A DNA stretch of 64,000 nucleotides. Origin: Sphagnum compactum. Taxonomy: Eukaryota > Bryophyta > Sphagnopsida > Sphagnales. Shown here piece after piece: positions 51,291 through 63,925 of the stretch. Made by a program: the position numbers and the translations under genes. The notes below the pieces were generated by a model. That model did no database searches and was not told where the DNA came from. It was given only the letters and a program-made list of their open reading frames with translations. Within the stretch, counting starts at the first letter, position 1. Each line of letters begins with the position of its first letter. The stretch is from positions 15,314,001 to 15,378,000 of the forward strand of contig OZ234494.1 of the NCBI GenBank assembly GCA_965153455.1. The letters run 5' to 3'.

Positions 51291-52527
51291 AGCAAAAAAC
51301 GCAGTTACCATTGTCAAATTAGATGTGAATAATATGCTAAACAATTTAATTTGGTAGGCCCAAAAAATTGGCTCCAAACAATTCAATTTTACCTAGATCC
51401 AAAAACTTTCAAGAATTGTTTTTTGAAACCCACCTTAGTTGGATTGATATGTGCCATCATTTTAAAACCAAAACCTTCACACATCCCACCATTCCATTGT
51501 CAAAATTTCCTCTCCATAAAAACCACATTCCCTAGCAAAAACTCTACCCCCAAAACTTGTGCTACCAAGGAACATAATACAGATTATAATCAACCACTTC
51601 TTGCAACAAACAATTTCAACAGCTATCAATAATTGTGTGACTATGATTATGACCTGACAAGCTGACACAGAATTTTGTGGTGCTCCAAAGGCTGAATGAA
51701 AGCCTAAAATTAAGCTATAGTGAAAATGCATAATGTGTGGAAAGACAGAAACTGTCGTGACTAAACTGAGGTAGAGAAATGCCAGATCCCAGATGAACTA
51801 TGAAGCTAAGCCTACTGTGCCAGGACAAAGCACTGGGATAGGCAACTGACCATGATGAAACTGGAAGCTGGCACCATAACCATATAATGCCCAGCTCTGA
51901 GAGTTGTCTATGAAGAGGCACTTGATTACACCAGCTTGAGCTCACATTCACGTCAGATAAGAGGTGGACACGTACGCAAGTGAATTCTGCAGTAAAGGTT
52001 TTTGTTTGGTAATCATCATGTGGCATTTGATGGCAGAGTCAATCCAGGGACCAAGCCAAAACATCAAAAGCCAATTACCTTCAAGCTGTGCCACTGATCT
52101 CTGTCCAAGGCCCAAGATACTGGCATTGAAATTTGGTTAGAAAGCAGATTGAATTATAGCAATCAAAATACTGCCAGTTTAACACTGATGTAACAAACAT
52201 CCTGCCCTGCCTGAGGTTGTAAATCCCCATATCTCTAACATGCTAGAAACTTGTAGTGCAAAAGCCTAATTTGGTCACATACCACAATTTGGCAAACCTC
52301 TATCATGCAAACCAACACCTTCAAGCTAGATGGTATGTAATGAAGCAATTTTCTGTGATAAGATATGTAAGCATCAAAGTATGGTCCTGTTGTGCTGCAC
52401 TTTAATTCCACTTTGAGTATAGTTTACGGGATGACTTCATGACTGCAAGTCCATGTGAACTTGCTGTTCATCTCCTACAGTCTACCTCATTGCTGAATGA
52501 CTGGCTGAAAATTTGAAGCCATTTCTT

Positions 52528-55500
52528 CTAACTCTTTCTTCGATATAGCAATTCCTGTAGCATTTGCCAACAGCATACTCCCATGAGAATCTATTGTTCC
52601 AGAAAGGAGAGAGAGCATGAAATAAGCTCACAAAATCACTTAAACATAAATGCTCATTTTTCAGATCATACTTGATGAATAACACAACACTTTCTGAAAC
52701 AGTTGAGAGTAGAGAAGCAGTCAGCAGTTAACTTACAAGGTTTCCACGGTAGTCCCAAAAATCACTAAGAACTGTTGCAAGTGTGTGCCCTGAAGATAAT
52801 AGAACAACTTCCTTGCCACTTTCTGCTCTTGAAACCCATGCCTTCCCTTTCGAGAGCTTGCTCAATCTTTGAGGAGGCTTTGGGACTGTGAGCTGCTCAC
52901 TTTTGCTCTCTACAAGAATCTCCAACTCCAATTCTGGTCTTGGGATTAACTGCATCATAAGAAACTGCACAAGGACCCCATTTGAGGAGAATACCCAGTC
53001 ACTCCAACCATACTATGAAACAAAACAAGACATGTCTGCATATATTGCCCAAGTATGCAGGTCTGCTAGTAGAAAAGAATAAAGTCATTGAGAATTTGCA
53101 TCTATTAACTAAAAGAAGAAAGACACCAGCTGCAGATCTCTTGTAACAAATATGCTCCTATTCAACACCTGCTGTAGTCATCCCAAGAAAATGTGCAATT
53201 TAGCTCAGGAAAGTGCAGGACTTTCACTCTGATAAACATGGCAATAACAAAAATATGTCCACCAGGAATGAGGCTAAGGAACCAAAGAGTACCTTGCATA
53301 GGTGCTGAATTGTCATGTTGGGTGGACAGCTAAGGTTTGGCTTTCGCAGGCTGGGTAGTGTATCTTCATCATCTGAACCATCATTCAAAGGTTGCAGACT
53401 CAAGTGCACAACAAACTGCACACATATATCAAACACTTAAAACATTATCCAAAGAAGCCCTGTAGTAGTGTGAGGTTCAATTGGAATACATTGAAGAATG
53501 TGTGAAATAGGTTGAAATTCAAAGTTGGATGGTTGAACACTTGTTATACCAATGATACAAATCAGGTTTGACATATCCCATTAAGGAATACTCACACAAA
53601 GTGATTGTCTTTTCATCTGTTATGCACACAAGAAGAGAGGAAACATCCTTCTCCTCTTGCAAGCCTTACAAAGGAAACACTGGTAAACAGAACTCTCTGC
53701 AGAGAATCAATCTCATTCTAACTTATCACAAGTGAAGGACAACTCATCTGGAGAGGACATCTGTTTCAAAATACAATTTTGCATGATTCTCCTATTTTTA
53801 TCCTACTTGAACTTTGCAAGCAGTGATTCAACATCCAGGAGCCTCAGCATCAGAGTTGAGATTGTCAATCACATGCAATTCTTTGCAAAACAGTTCATTC
53901 AGATCAATTTGGGGCACTCACCTCTTCCTCAATCTCAGTGCGAGCAGCAGCCAGCAGTGCATCTATGATGTCTTTGCCCAGCAAGGAGGGCCTTAAACTG
54001 CGATTCTTGCCATTACTTACTACAGCTCCAGTAATGCTGCCATGGCGTGTGTGACTCCGTGCTCCTGCTCTAGCCCAGGTCTTCAAGGCCTCCCTGTTGG
54101 TGGTTGGAGATGCATCCTCATCATCAGCCCCCCTCCCAGTAGATTCTGTGGGTATTTCATGTTCTAAGAGAGAGCCAGATCTCCCATCTGTTTCATGTGC
54201 CATGGCTGCTGCAATACCCCATCATTTAACGAACCCCAACACTATCCACATTCAGCCAATCCTCAATTTATAAGTCCACTGGTTGGACTAAAGAAGATCA
54301 CACCATAAGTGCTGCCAAGCTTTGGTGTTTGCAACTGTTGTGATACAGTCATCATAACAGTAAGTGGAGACACTGGACAACCAGACTGTAGTTTGTTAAC
54401 AAACACAAGAGTGTGTTCAACTTGCTTTGAGAAACCAGCTAATGTCACAATTAATCTGCTAGCAGAAAATGGAGCATGTGACTCCACCTTGTATGTCATG
54501 TGGCAACAAAGTCTCTTGAGCTCATGGCTAGAGGACCATACATAAACACTTTCCTCCTCCTTTCTCAACAGCTGTGTCCAATCTGATGTATTGAGCATTC
54601 ATCCTTGCATATGTGCCCAAGCAACTCAAATGGAGTACTAAGACACAATGTTGTGGAACCTGAGCATGGAAGGAAACTATGTACATACCACTAAGTGGCT
54701 CAGCATCACTACTTTCTTCACCAGTGGTGTATCCTGAAACCTGGCGCTTGAAACACCGCCTCTTTGGCTCTGGTTCACTCTGTGTTTCATCTCCAGATGT
54801 TGCACTCTGGCCATTCCCACTGCCAAAGGAATCATCCTCCTCTTCATACCGAGTTCGGCTCCTGCCATACCTGCAATCTTACTCAACTTTGAATCTAGGG
54901 AGTGACTGTTTGAGCATACTGCACAAGAAATATTTCTGTTAGACCTATACCACTGTCATAGACTGCAGATGAAGTGCTATTTCAGATACATACATGTCTT
55001 CTCTGTGCAATGCAAATAACAGAAATGGTTATTACTCAACATAGTCAATACTCCTCTTGTGGCCTAATTTCAAGTACAACCAAAGGAGCAAGACTGACAA
55101 AGTCAAGTAGAACTTCAAAAAGCTCACATGTAGGTTATAACCACGTATGTCAGGATGAACCACTCTAATAGGACACAACTACTTACCTAAACCCCCGGCC
55201 TCCACCCCTTCCTCGACCTCGGGCACGGCCTCTTCTTTGCCTGGAGTGTACAATCTGGAAATTGCCATGAGCTTTCCTAAGAATTTCTGCAGCTGTGGTT
55301 CGACGCCTTGCAATAGCTGCTGACTGCCGCTTAAATGTACCAGCAATATTTTCTTGGATCTGTTTTAAGAGTAAAACTTTGACTTCAGCAACTTGGGACG
55401 TAGACTAGATATTCTTACAAATCCAGATGACAGGAAGCCTTACATCAACACTTGTGAATTACAGTATTCCTCACATGCTGAAATCAAATGCTGAGAAATT

Positions 55501-57938
55501 TCAAATTCATCTTGAGTTACTGTCCTCAGGCAAAATCGCATGAACATCAATCTCAAGCATGCAGGTTTTCACAAGTACAACTCCAGATACATGCCTGTCT
55601 GTTAACATGAATCTGGTCTCCAAAATCGGCCATTTCCTGTTCCAAGGCAGAGAGGAGACTTGTGAGCTTATTAATTAATGCTTGCACTGTGAGGTTCACA
55701 GAGAAGATTCTGGTATGCAACAGTCATTGACCCATGATACTCAATGGTATCATGAAATTCCAAACACAGAATCTACATGATGTCATCATTGTTGTGTGTG
55801 CTCTCATTACAAAGCTTCTAGTGTGTTCTGCAGTGACAGTGAGAACCTCCACAGACCTTGTGGGTTGATTCTTCTGCAAGTGGTACAAAGGCACCTGCAG
55901 GAAAATAACCTTGACTTAAGCCTATCTAACAGTTACAGACTGTCCAATACATAAGTACATATACATACCTCCTCCTCATACTGGTCAAGATTTGGGTAAA
56001 GGGCTGCAACAAGATTATCAAAGTTGGGATCATCTCTCAAGGAACGTCGGCTTGCACAGTGAGCTCGACAAGCAGGACATTCATTATTCCTGCAATCGCC
56101 ACATATATCACACCATTACCAACTAAATGACGACTTTCAGATCAAGATGCATAGTTTGTGACACAACCAATATTAAACCAAACAGATTGCACAACTGGTC
56201 AAGATATTGACTCAATGATTTCTGTACTTAATTCCTCAAGCCAAGAAACTGGCATCGCCAAAACAGAAAATAATCACCAACCTACATATTCGTTACAGTG
56301 ATAAACCAAATCTACCGTCATCTCAGAAACTTCCCAAGCTTGTTGTCCACTTCAACAGTTGGCAGTCAGAGAGCAAAGAATGTAATAGCAAGTAACATCT
56401 CTCTTTTAGGAGCTACATAAGAACTTGTGTCAAAGCAATGAGTAATTCTTTGACTAAAGAACTTAAATTTGCAATAAGTTGTCCAAGTCCCATGTGATCA
56501 CTCTAAAACTTAGATTGATATTTAGCCACAATATGCTCAAATTAGACAAAAAACCAAAAGGAACATATTTCAAATGCAAAAGCAGTGACTTGAGTAGGGC
56601 ATCCTGACTTACCCAAGCCGCATGGATTTGTCAATACAAGCTCTGCAAAATCGATGGAGGCATTCCATCACTGTCCGTGTCTTCCGTATGATGCCTACTC
56701 AAATTCAGACAAAACAAGCAGTCAATGAGATACTCCACCACCAATATAAGCTTTAACAGAGCACATGGTAAGAGTAGTTTCAGACAATGCACAGAAATCC
56801 AGTACTCATACCAAGACAAATGGGACATTGCATCTCCTTTCGTATGTCTGGAAGATAGACAGAGATGTACCTGCACCAAAAGAATACACACAGGTCAGCA
56901 TCAAGAGACATGAAGCAAACAACATTTTCAAGTATTGCCAAGTGGGAACCAAGCTTGTCGAGGATACATGCATGCTCACTTATTGGATCCCCTGATTCCC
57001 ACAAGACTCAAAATACACATTGCATTGCCTACTGCTTTGCACATCAGCCTCCATGCTGGCTTATGTCCCACCTATGTAGACATCTCCATTGGCAGTACAC
57101 GCCATGGCCATGTCAGAAGAATTAACTCTCATAATCACTGTTTCCTCATACTGCCAAATGCTTTTGCATCATGATACACCATTTTGCTCATGGATACAAA
57201 TAATCGCTTTCTGATGATCATCAGCTTTCACAGCTCTAGATTTGGCAAGTACTGCATGCATGTCCCTCCTGATGCAGCTTCACTTGAGATTCAATTAATG
57301 GGTTATGCTTGCTTCAAGTGATTGAAGTGTCTCCTAATTCCTTAAAAGAAGTTGAAGGAATGGTGCAAAATTTACCAATATCATGTTGATGTCAAAGAAA
57401 TCATAAAGGTGATCTGCATTCTCTAACCAAACTGATAGCAACAACATGTTGCCACACAGTGTGAAAAAAATAGGTATCAGTCACTAAGTACAGGGGGTAA
57501 AATCAAGAAATTCTGAATTGGACTCAGTATCCACCTTCACTGGTTTGGGCACCAGGGTTGGATTCCCTTTGATTTATGGTTGCCTCAGAGGTGGTTCACT
57601 TATGCTCATAGGGAACATACAGGTGCTTATTTTTACTTATGCCTCATGAAGAGCATGTTGATAAAAACAAAACTTTGCTTCCTCCCGGCCACTATTTGTA
57701 CTTAATAAGCATGTGGACGTCATGGAGAACAGAGCTCTTCGTGTGCAAGCAGCCCAGTGGAATCTTCACTTCAATAGCCGATGCAAAACATAAGAAAACA
57801 GCGACCTTATAACAATAACGTTCAACACTCAAAAGACTTGCAAAGTCCAAATCGGATAGGTATAAAAGAGTTACGAGGAGCATCATACTCTTCTTCGTCT
57901 TCGCCATTTGAAGGTGATTCGGATGTACCTGCTCCCAT
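52528..57938 (-). CDS. RING1-type Polycomb PRC1 E3 ubiquitin ligase (RING plus RAWUL)
   Basis: Twelve coding exons, minus strand: 57938-57889, 56870-56812, 56694-56613, 56089-55969, 55894-55847, 55636-55595, 55359-55187, 54870-54689, 54208-53922, 53415-53293, 52964-52737, 52554-52528. Joined: 473 codons plus stop. A C3HC4 RING finger spans residues 32-71 (C32, C35, C48, H50, C53, C56, C68, C71) and is followed by HCASRRSLRDDPNFD, the signature of plant RING1A/RING1B. An IQENIAGTFKRQS segment (135-147) matches the family's conserved IQASIAQISQRQ region. A basic Arg/Gly-rich run lies at 174-192, an NLS-like PKRRCFKR near 227, the family's TWARAGARSHTRHGS motif near 295-310, and a RAWUL-like domain from about 335 to the end (DFWDYRGNL then ELLYRRKS). 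In plants this nuclear enzyme mono-ubiquitinates histone H2A within PRC1. The start is the only in-frame ATG after an upstream TAG. Length suits the family. Confidence 0.95.
55360..55594 (-). other. Probable GC-AG intron in the RING1 gene
   Basis: The 14-codon exon 55636-55595 ends AACAGACAG and the next bases are GCATGT, not GT. The next exon starts after AAACAG at 55359 with the codons for IQENIAG. Only a donor at CAG|GC keeps frame and gives NRQIQ, matching NKQIQ in Arabidopsis RING1 proteins as I remember them. A GT four bases further in would shift the frame. GC-AG introns are about 1% of plant introns. Confidence 0.75.
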
Positions 57939-59450
57939 GTAACACAACAACACATGGACACGTTCAGCAATACAATTGTGCTGACTTCTTCTTCTTCTTC
58001 TAAGTAGCTATTTCTCGATTGCCCCTCGTCGGAAAAACACAAAGGCAGACAAACAATAGCAATAAAGGCTACTATTTGTGAAATAGCAGCGTACTAAGCG
58101 TCCGAGGATCAATTGATACTGACGAAACATCCTCCGCAACAAAAAGAAGTTGCCCTGACACACAGAGAGAGACGGCGCAACAAAATTTTGCGGTTTTGCT
58201 TGCCCGGTAATATTATGTCGCCTTCAGACTTCTTGCTATTTCGCGCCAGTGTGAGATCAACGGGCAACATATTACGGTAGCAATCGAGAACTTGCGAGAA
58301 TCCATCCTAGTGGAGGACGGTGTCACTAGTCTTGGATCTCGCTGGGTCATACAATTCTCTAGAAGCAAAAAGTCCGCAGTGACGTAGAGAAACTGATGCA
58401 GATCCAAATTACACGCCAATGAAACGACGACAAAATCAAGCTAACATGTCGTCGCAATTTGGAGCTGAAGGCCACAACTTTTCCGTAGAAAACCAGCCAT
58501 GATTTTTGACGTGTACAGAACGGACATGTCAAAGAAGAATGCACACGAGAAAACATGGTTTTTGAAAATACCGTCAGCATCAGGTGGATTTGGAGAGCCG
58601 GGCTCTGCGCAACCTTGAGCTGGCATTGTCGCACTGACAACTGGTTCGCTTTCTTCCCTCCACCCCCGCCCCCTTTCCCCCACGCTTGCTTCTTTCTATT
58701 TGACTCCGTTGTCTCGGGCTCGATTCCGCTCGCTGCTCCTGACTACGTCTCCTCTCTCTCTGTCTCTGTGTCTCTATCTTTCGTCTTCTCTCTATCTTCG
58801 TCAACACCACTATCTACATCTATATCTGTCCCCCTGTCCACTGCGCCGTTACTCCCCGGATCTTAACCCGACGACGACGTCATCCCACGATTCCCGAGCT
58901 CTCCTACACATTCCTTACTTGTCCTTGCGCCAGTAACCGCCTGTGAATATTGGATGTATAGAACAACACCGATAAAGCTGTTGTGTGTAAGTATTGCTTG
59001 CTTGCTTGCTTTAGCCTGTCTTCTTCTCCCTCTCTCTCCCGCACAACTCTCCTCTCTTTCTCTCTCCCCCCTGTCCACCCGCATACACAACCCTCCCTCC
59101 CTGCCTGCCCCCCTCTCTCTCTCTCGCTCTCTCGCACCCGCTCGGTCCCAGGGTAACCCCCAGGCACCCATCCGGTTTCACCGAACCTGATCCGAACCTA
59201 GAACCCGACCAATCATGCACCCTAATGATCGTTCTTTCAAATGCGTCTATGAGGCTCGTGAACCAAACCTGCTGACGAGCCTCATATTTACCAGGCTCGG
59301 GAGAACGGGTCAAAGCACCCGTGCACGGGTGTCTAGCTGTAAACCCCGGGTTGAAGCAGTCCTCGTTCACGCTCATCTTCTCCGCGCAAGCAGCAAAGCA
59401 AGCCAAGGCGAGCAAAACTCTTCAACTACAAAACACATCAACACAAAAAA
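57939..59450 (-). promoter_or_regulatory. RING1 promoter / 5' leader region with GA-rich tracts
   Basis: Upstream of the RING1 start the minus strand is strongly purine-rich: an (AGA)n run near 57988-58002 and long GA-rich tracts at about 58740-58800 and 59020-59135 (seen as TCTCTC on the plus strand). GA/CT tracts are common in plant 5' leaders and core promoters, and GAGA-type sites also recruit Polycomb. Several unlikely frames open here on both strands, but they are low-complexity and look like no known protein. No TATA box was singled out. Function is inferred from position. Confidence 0.4.
57953..57955 (-). promoter_or_regulatory. Out-of-frame upstream ATG 17 nt before the RING1 start
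   Basis: An ATG at 57955-57953 lies just upstream of the proposed RING1 start (57938) in another frame. Followed through the first splice, its frame runs well into the RING exons before a TGA. If it lies in the transcript it would compete with the main start. Alternatively transcription begins downstream of it, or the true 5' end is spliced differently. Confidence 0.35.
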
Positions 59451-59543
59451 AAACAGAAGAAAGTGATGATGATGATTGATCATCGTCGTCGGAATGCCAA
59501 ATTCCAAACTTTTTGATTCATCTGTTTTTTCCGAAGATCTCTA

Positions 59544-59650
59544 CAATTTCAAAACAAACCAAGCTTTTTGAAATCTTGCCAATTTCAAAAAAAACCAAGC
59601 TTTTTGAAATCTTGCCAATTTCAAAATAAACCAAGTTTTTTGAAATCTTG
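59544..59650. repeat. 36-bp tandem repeat, about 3 copies
   Basis: CAATTTCAAA, AAACCAAG and TTTTTTGAAATCTTG recur every 36 bases with few changes. Because 36 is a multiple of three, a minus-strand frame shows a 12-residue repeat, but it has no other gene features. Each unit is also partly palindromic (AATTTCAAA and TTTGAAATC). Confidence 0.85.
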
Positions 59651-59756
59651 TTGTTGTTGCAAACTTTGATTGTGCATATCAATGGAGCAAATCCCAACAC
59701 CATTTCATAATTAGGGCTCATTCAGGTCCCTATGGGTTTCTTGTCTTGTGATCATG

Positions 59757-59790
59757 AGGTGGTGGTGGTGGTGGTGGTTGTTGTTGTTTG
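59757..59790. repeat. (GGT)n then (TGT)n trinucleotide microsatellite
   Basis: About seven GGT units followed by several TTG/TGT units. No gene is seen at this spot. Confidence 0.9.
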
Positions 59791-60784
59791 GTTTCAAATC
59801 CTTCTGAGAGTAGTGCAGTCTACACAGAAACAGAAAAGAAGTATGATTGATTGTTTGACCTCAAGACAGCCAGAAGTATTTTACAACTTCGTTGAAAAAC
59901 TTTTGTTTCAAATCCTTCTGGTGAACAGAATGAATGAGTTTTCAGGCTGATCAAAGAGGGATCAGATGCTCATCACTCATACCCATGGGGAGTAAACATG
60001 TAGTTGCATTTCTTGTTTCTCAAATTGTTTTTGCTTCTATATGGGCTCTGATGGCAACTACAGTCCTTTGCTTGGACTCCATCTTCTCTGATGATGGCAC
60101 TACAGTTCTTTGCTCTGACTCTTGTATTCTCTGTCCAGGGAAAATGCCCTCCTATCAGCAGAAGGGGAGAACAATTGGAGAATGTGGGGATTATTACCTT
60201 TCTTCAAGAACTGGTGCTTGGACCTTTTGGAGGCTTTTGCAAGAAAGACTATTTTTTCTTTCACCAATTGCAAAGTACTCATATGACCAAAGCAGGAGCA
60301 CAGATTGCTGCAACAATTCAAAGCAAGAATCAAACCTTTCATAACACAGCCTGCAAGACCATGTGCAACAACAAGACACTCAGCACATCATGAATCCCTT
60401 TCATCTTCTGCTCATGGGTCCACAGACAAAGAACCTCTTTGCCTAGATATGGTGTTTTGATAAGGTTACATCATGTACAATGCTTAAACACTTGCATCAG
60501 AAGAACAAGGTCTGGTGCTTTGCCACAAGCTGCAGCAACCATTTGAGCAGAACTTCATTATGTCAGCCCCTGCCTTTTTATCCTCTTGCATTTTGAACTT
60601 CTGTTTGATCCATGAGGCAAATCAATCTTCCAAGAATTACACTACAATAGAGGCTCCAAGCATGACCCTTGAACCCTATGCCAAAAGCATTTTCATTGTG
60701 TCAAGGCCTCTCATCTCACACAACCTATTTCAAGGATGAATTCCAATTGCCAAGAAATTGCTCTTGTAAAGACCCATCACCTAA

Positions 60785-63700
60785 TCAAGCCTTCAATGAG
60801 TTTGCCCTCTCAGGTCTTAACACAACCACCAAAAGTGCGGCCGTGGAGACAACAAGGATGCTCAACAAAGAAATTTGCTTGGCTGCTAGATCCATGTGTG
60901 TGCTCACAAAGAAAGCAACCGAAGTTCCAGCACTCTCCCAAATCTTCAACTGAGCAAAGGCAGCCTCCTGTTCCCCATTATGTCCCAAAATAAAAACTGC
61001 TGTATTTTTGCAATTGACCCTCATCTTGACTTGACCATATAAGCTTTGAAATTTATGAATCAAAATTATCACAAAATTATCATACAGATAGGTGTTTGTA
61101 ACTTGGACAAATCAGTAAACCAACTACAGGGATGGAGTGCTCACAGTATCATGCGGATAGAGGATCCCAAGAAGAGCACCAATCTGTGTCTGGAATGTTG
61201 CATCACCGACACCCCATGCAATCGACAGTCCCACAAGCAAGGCACAATCGGTCCAACCAGTTGTGTACCTGAATTGGATGCAGAGAAAGTTCAAACAACC
61301 ATATAGTGCATCCTCCTCAAATGTCTCCACATAAACACCTTGTATAACCATAGCTGCAGAGTAGTTGACAAAGAAGCAAGGTTCCTGATTCTTAGTTTAC
61401 AGATGGTGAACATGAGAAAGGCATTCCCATTGAGCCTTCAACTTACTCTTGCTTCCAGAAGAATATTATCAAAACAACAGCTTGTGTAATTGCACCCGCA
61501 AATGTGATGATGGCAATTGACACCAGCCCTGTTGAATATTTGCCTGCTACCAACGACCCCTGTCCCATATGTGCCACACGTAAAATTACACATGCATGGA
61601 CGAGTATAGAACTCACAGTTGCAGTGGACAGTCTAATGAGTCAAACTTTCTAGAAGGTCACTGAAGAAGCTCATGCATGACTAAGGGAAGTATTAGCTTA
61701 CAATGGCATCCGCAGCACTATACACGGCCATCACACCTCCAACCCAGGATACACCAAAAGCTGGGGTGATTATGTCTCTGGTGAAATCACCCCTGTCAAA
61801 GCTTGTCCATGGTAAGAAATGTGAAATAATGCAGACAGACAACAAAAAAAGTCTAGAGGCTGTGTTGAGGCATGGAAGTATAGAGCATTTACAGGGTGAG
61901 AGAAGCATGCAAGCCAATGGATAGACACAAAGAACACATACCAGATGAAGGCCCGCTGCAAGCCCATGTACAGAAAGATCAATATTAGCAGCAGCATCTT
62001 CTTTTCAAATAGGAGTGAGAATCCACTCTTCACAAAGGAACGGTTGCAAATGACAGAGTTGACTGAATCACTTTGTAGCAAGGGTTGCTCAGATGTGCAT
62101 ATTTGGTCATGTGGTCTTAAAAGACAAGCAAACACATTGCCCACAGCCATACTTCCCAGAAACACAATGAAGAGTTGCACTATCCCTGGAGTGGTCATGC
62201 TTGGATCCATTGATGAGCTCTGTTTCACAAGTTTTGTTTGAGTGAGAAAACAATGAATGGCCCAAAGAGTTTTCCATCACATAATCAGCAATGCAGCTCT
62301 ATCTAGGTCACCTGGACACTTAGCAATGTGCAACCTTCCTGAGAATTCAAATACTCTCAAACCAAGCTCTTGCCTGTAAAGACCTAACCATGAGACAGAT
62401 CAGAGGCTCACTGATGGGAGGATGTAAAATCATCAAATAAGCTCCTCATAACTCAAGAGTAGAGCAATGGTTTGACTTCTTACTGGGCACCCACCTTTGC
62501 AAATTGTAACAAGGCCAGCGTTATGAGATTGCCAATCACCTGAAACTCCAAAATCAAAGATTCAGAGAATGATATGCAAAATTGAACTGATGATCAAGTT
62601 ACTTGAATCCTTGACTTAGTCATGTACATATAGGACCTGATTGGATGCAAACACACTCCAGAATTGCCCATTGAAATTCCCAATAGCTGTGGCTTCTGTG
62701 ATGTTGCACGCAGCAGCATGACTCTTTGCTGCAAAAGTCAAATAAGTACCCTGCAAAAGCCCCCCAACACCATGTTTTGTCATCAATTTACTATCCCCAG
62801 TTCATCCTTTTTGGGCTCAAACAGTGAAGAGGGACCTTGTTCTCACAACCTACCTCTACTATTTCGTAACAATCTCATGAAACAAAAAGTTTGCACCCTC
62901 TCTTTTTATAGACATTCATTCTATATGCTGAAATTGAAGATGACACACACCAAGCCAAAACCTAAAAGAAGGAATATCAGCAGTTTGCATTGCAATAAAG
63001 GGAGATGTCCAACCTCTGCAACCCAAAGGATGGAACCTGTAAAACCCCCATATATGGATGCAGGAATCATGGTGTACCTAGCAACCAAATGCCACAGGGG
63101 TGTTTCTGAGGAGGGAGTTTCATTGGAAGTTTGACAACCTCTAAGACTGACACTATTCCAAGCTTCATCATCATCATTGATACAAGGAACACCAGGTGTA
63201 TCATCTATATGTCTCACTCTGTGGTTGGAGTGCAAACCACAGACATGAGGAGGATAAGCACATCAACTTAAATTTCCATCAGTTATTGTTTTACAGCATC
63301 AATTTGGCAGCAAATCATATGTACACTAGAAAGGTATTTATCATTCTAAGTAACGACAACAACATCATTGTTGCTTGCGGCACAATGTAAGTCAACAAAC
63401 TGAGTAAGCTACAGAACATGCTTTGTCAAGATGGAACTCAGAAACCCTAATTAGAGAATTCAAATGCAATAGCTGAGAGAGTGCACAACATCACTCCTCA
63501 CAAGAATCAGAGATGGCAGCATACTAGAAATCAAACCTCAGAGTAAAAGATTTAAGGAAAGTAAGGGAAACGACTGAATGTTCCTGTTATATGGTTCTTC
63601 TTCTTCATGATGCCAAAATTCCTGTGAGAAAAGATATCACAATAAACTCAAAAAAAAAATTCTCTTTTTTCCCTGAAAACCCTTGCTCTGTTGTTGTTGT

Positions 63701-63925
63701 CGGAATGCAAGAAGAAGAAAAATGCTTGGGAAGAAAAAGAAGAAGACTCATAGTAGCTTACCAAGATGGGAAGAGATTGGCGACAATGAAAATCCAGTAT
63801 CCTGAGAGTGCGAACAAAATGGCATTCTTGGAGCCCAACCGCATGACCACGAAAGGTGCTCCCAGTGATGAAATTGTTATAGAAAGATACAGCACAGCGA
63901 GTGAGGTTGATCCCAGACCATCAAT
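60785..63925 (-). CDS. UNC93-like multi-pass membrane protein, 5' end outside the window
   Basis: Nine coding exons, minus strand: 63925-63762, 63077-63014, 62750-62637, 62539-62495, 62219-61942, 61792-61702, 61559-61447, 61268-61145, 60967-60785. All introns are GT-AG; the joined frame is 391 codons plus stop. Arabidopsis UNC93-like proteins are about 440-460 residues, so roughly 50-65 N-terminal residues should lie beyond base 64000. Family landmarks: GSKNAILFALSGYW, YTMIPASIYGG, GTYLTFAAKSHA, GNFNGQFWSVFASNQ, LGLQRAF-like YMGLQRAFIW, ITPAFGVSWVGG, HDTEAAFAQLKIWESAG. About ten or eleven hydrophobic spans separate short charged loops, with one longer loop between the two halves, as in MFS-fold proteins. 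Animal UNC-93 regulates a two-pore potassium channel and a plant member is tied to potassium and ABA responses; the function here is inferred. It shares a strand with RING1, which starts about 2.8 kb downstream. Confidence 0.93.

Larger units (their letters stand above)
44521..52527. other. AT-rich intergenic sequence between the fossil and RING1
   Basis: Includes dispersed copies at 45.7, 47.5, 48.35 and 51.15 kb and a C-rich run near 44643. Minus-strand 45244-45477 is open for 77 codons and has two GGAGGCCATGGG motifs, but I do not recognise it. The last 100-300 bases before 52527 may be RING1 3' untranslated region. Confidence 0.55.
59451..60784. other. Intergenic spacer between the UNC93-like gene and RING1
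   Basis: Holds the 36-bp tandem repeat and the GGT microsatellite. Frames at 59934-60393 on the plus strand overlap others on both strands and match nothing. The portion next to 60784 should be the 3' untranslated region of the UNC93-like gene; no clear AATAAA was identified. Confidence 0.5.

Noticed and set aside
59011-59415. Minus-strand frame of 134 codons ending in Arg/Glu/Gly-rich text.
   Set aside because: It is produced by the GA-rich tract upstream of RING1 and overlaps several equally long frames on both strands.
60091-60393. Plus-strand frames of 100-136 codons upstream of the RING1 promoter.
   Set aside because: Three mutually overlapping frames on two strands without similarity to known proteins.
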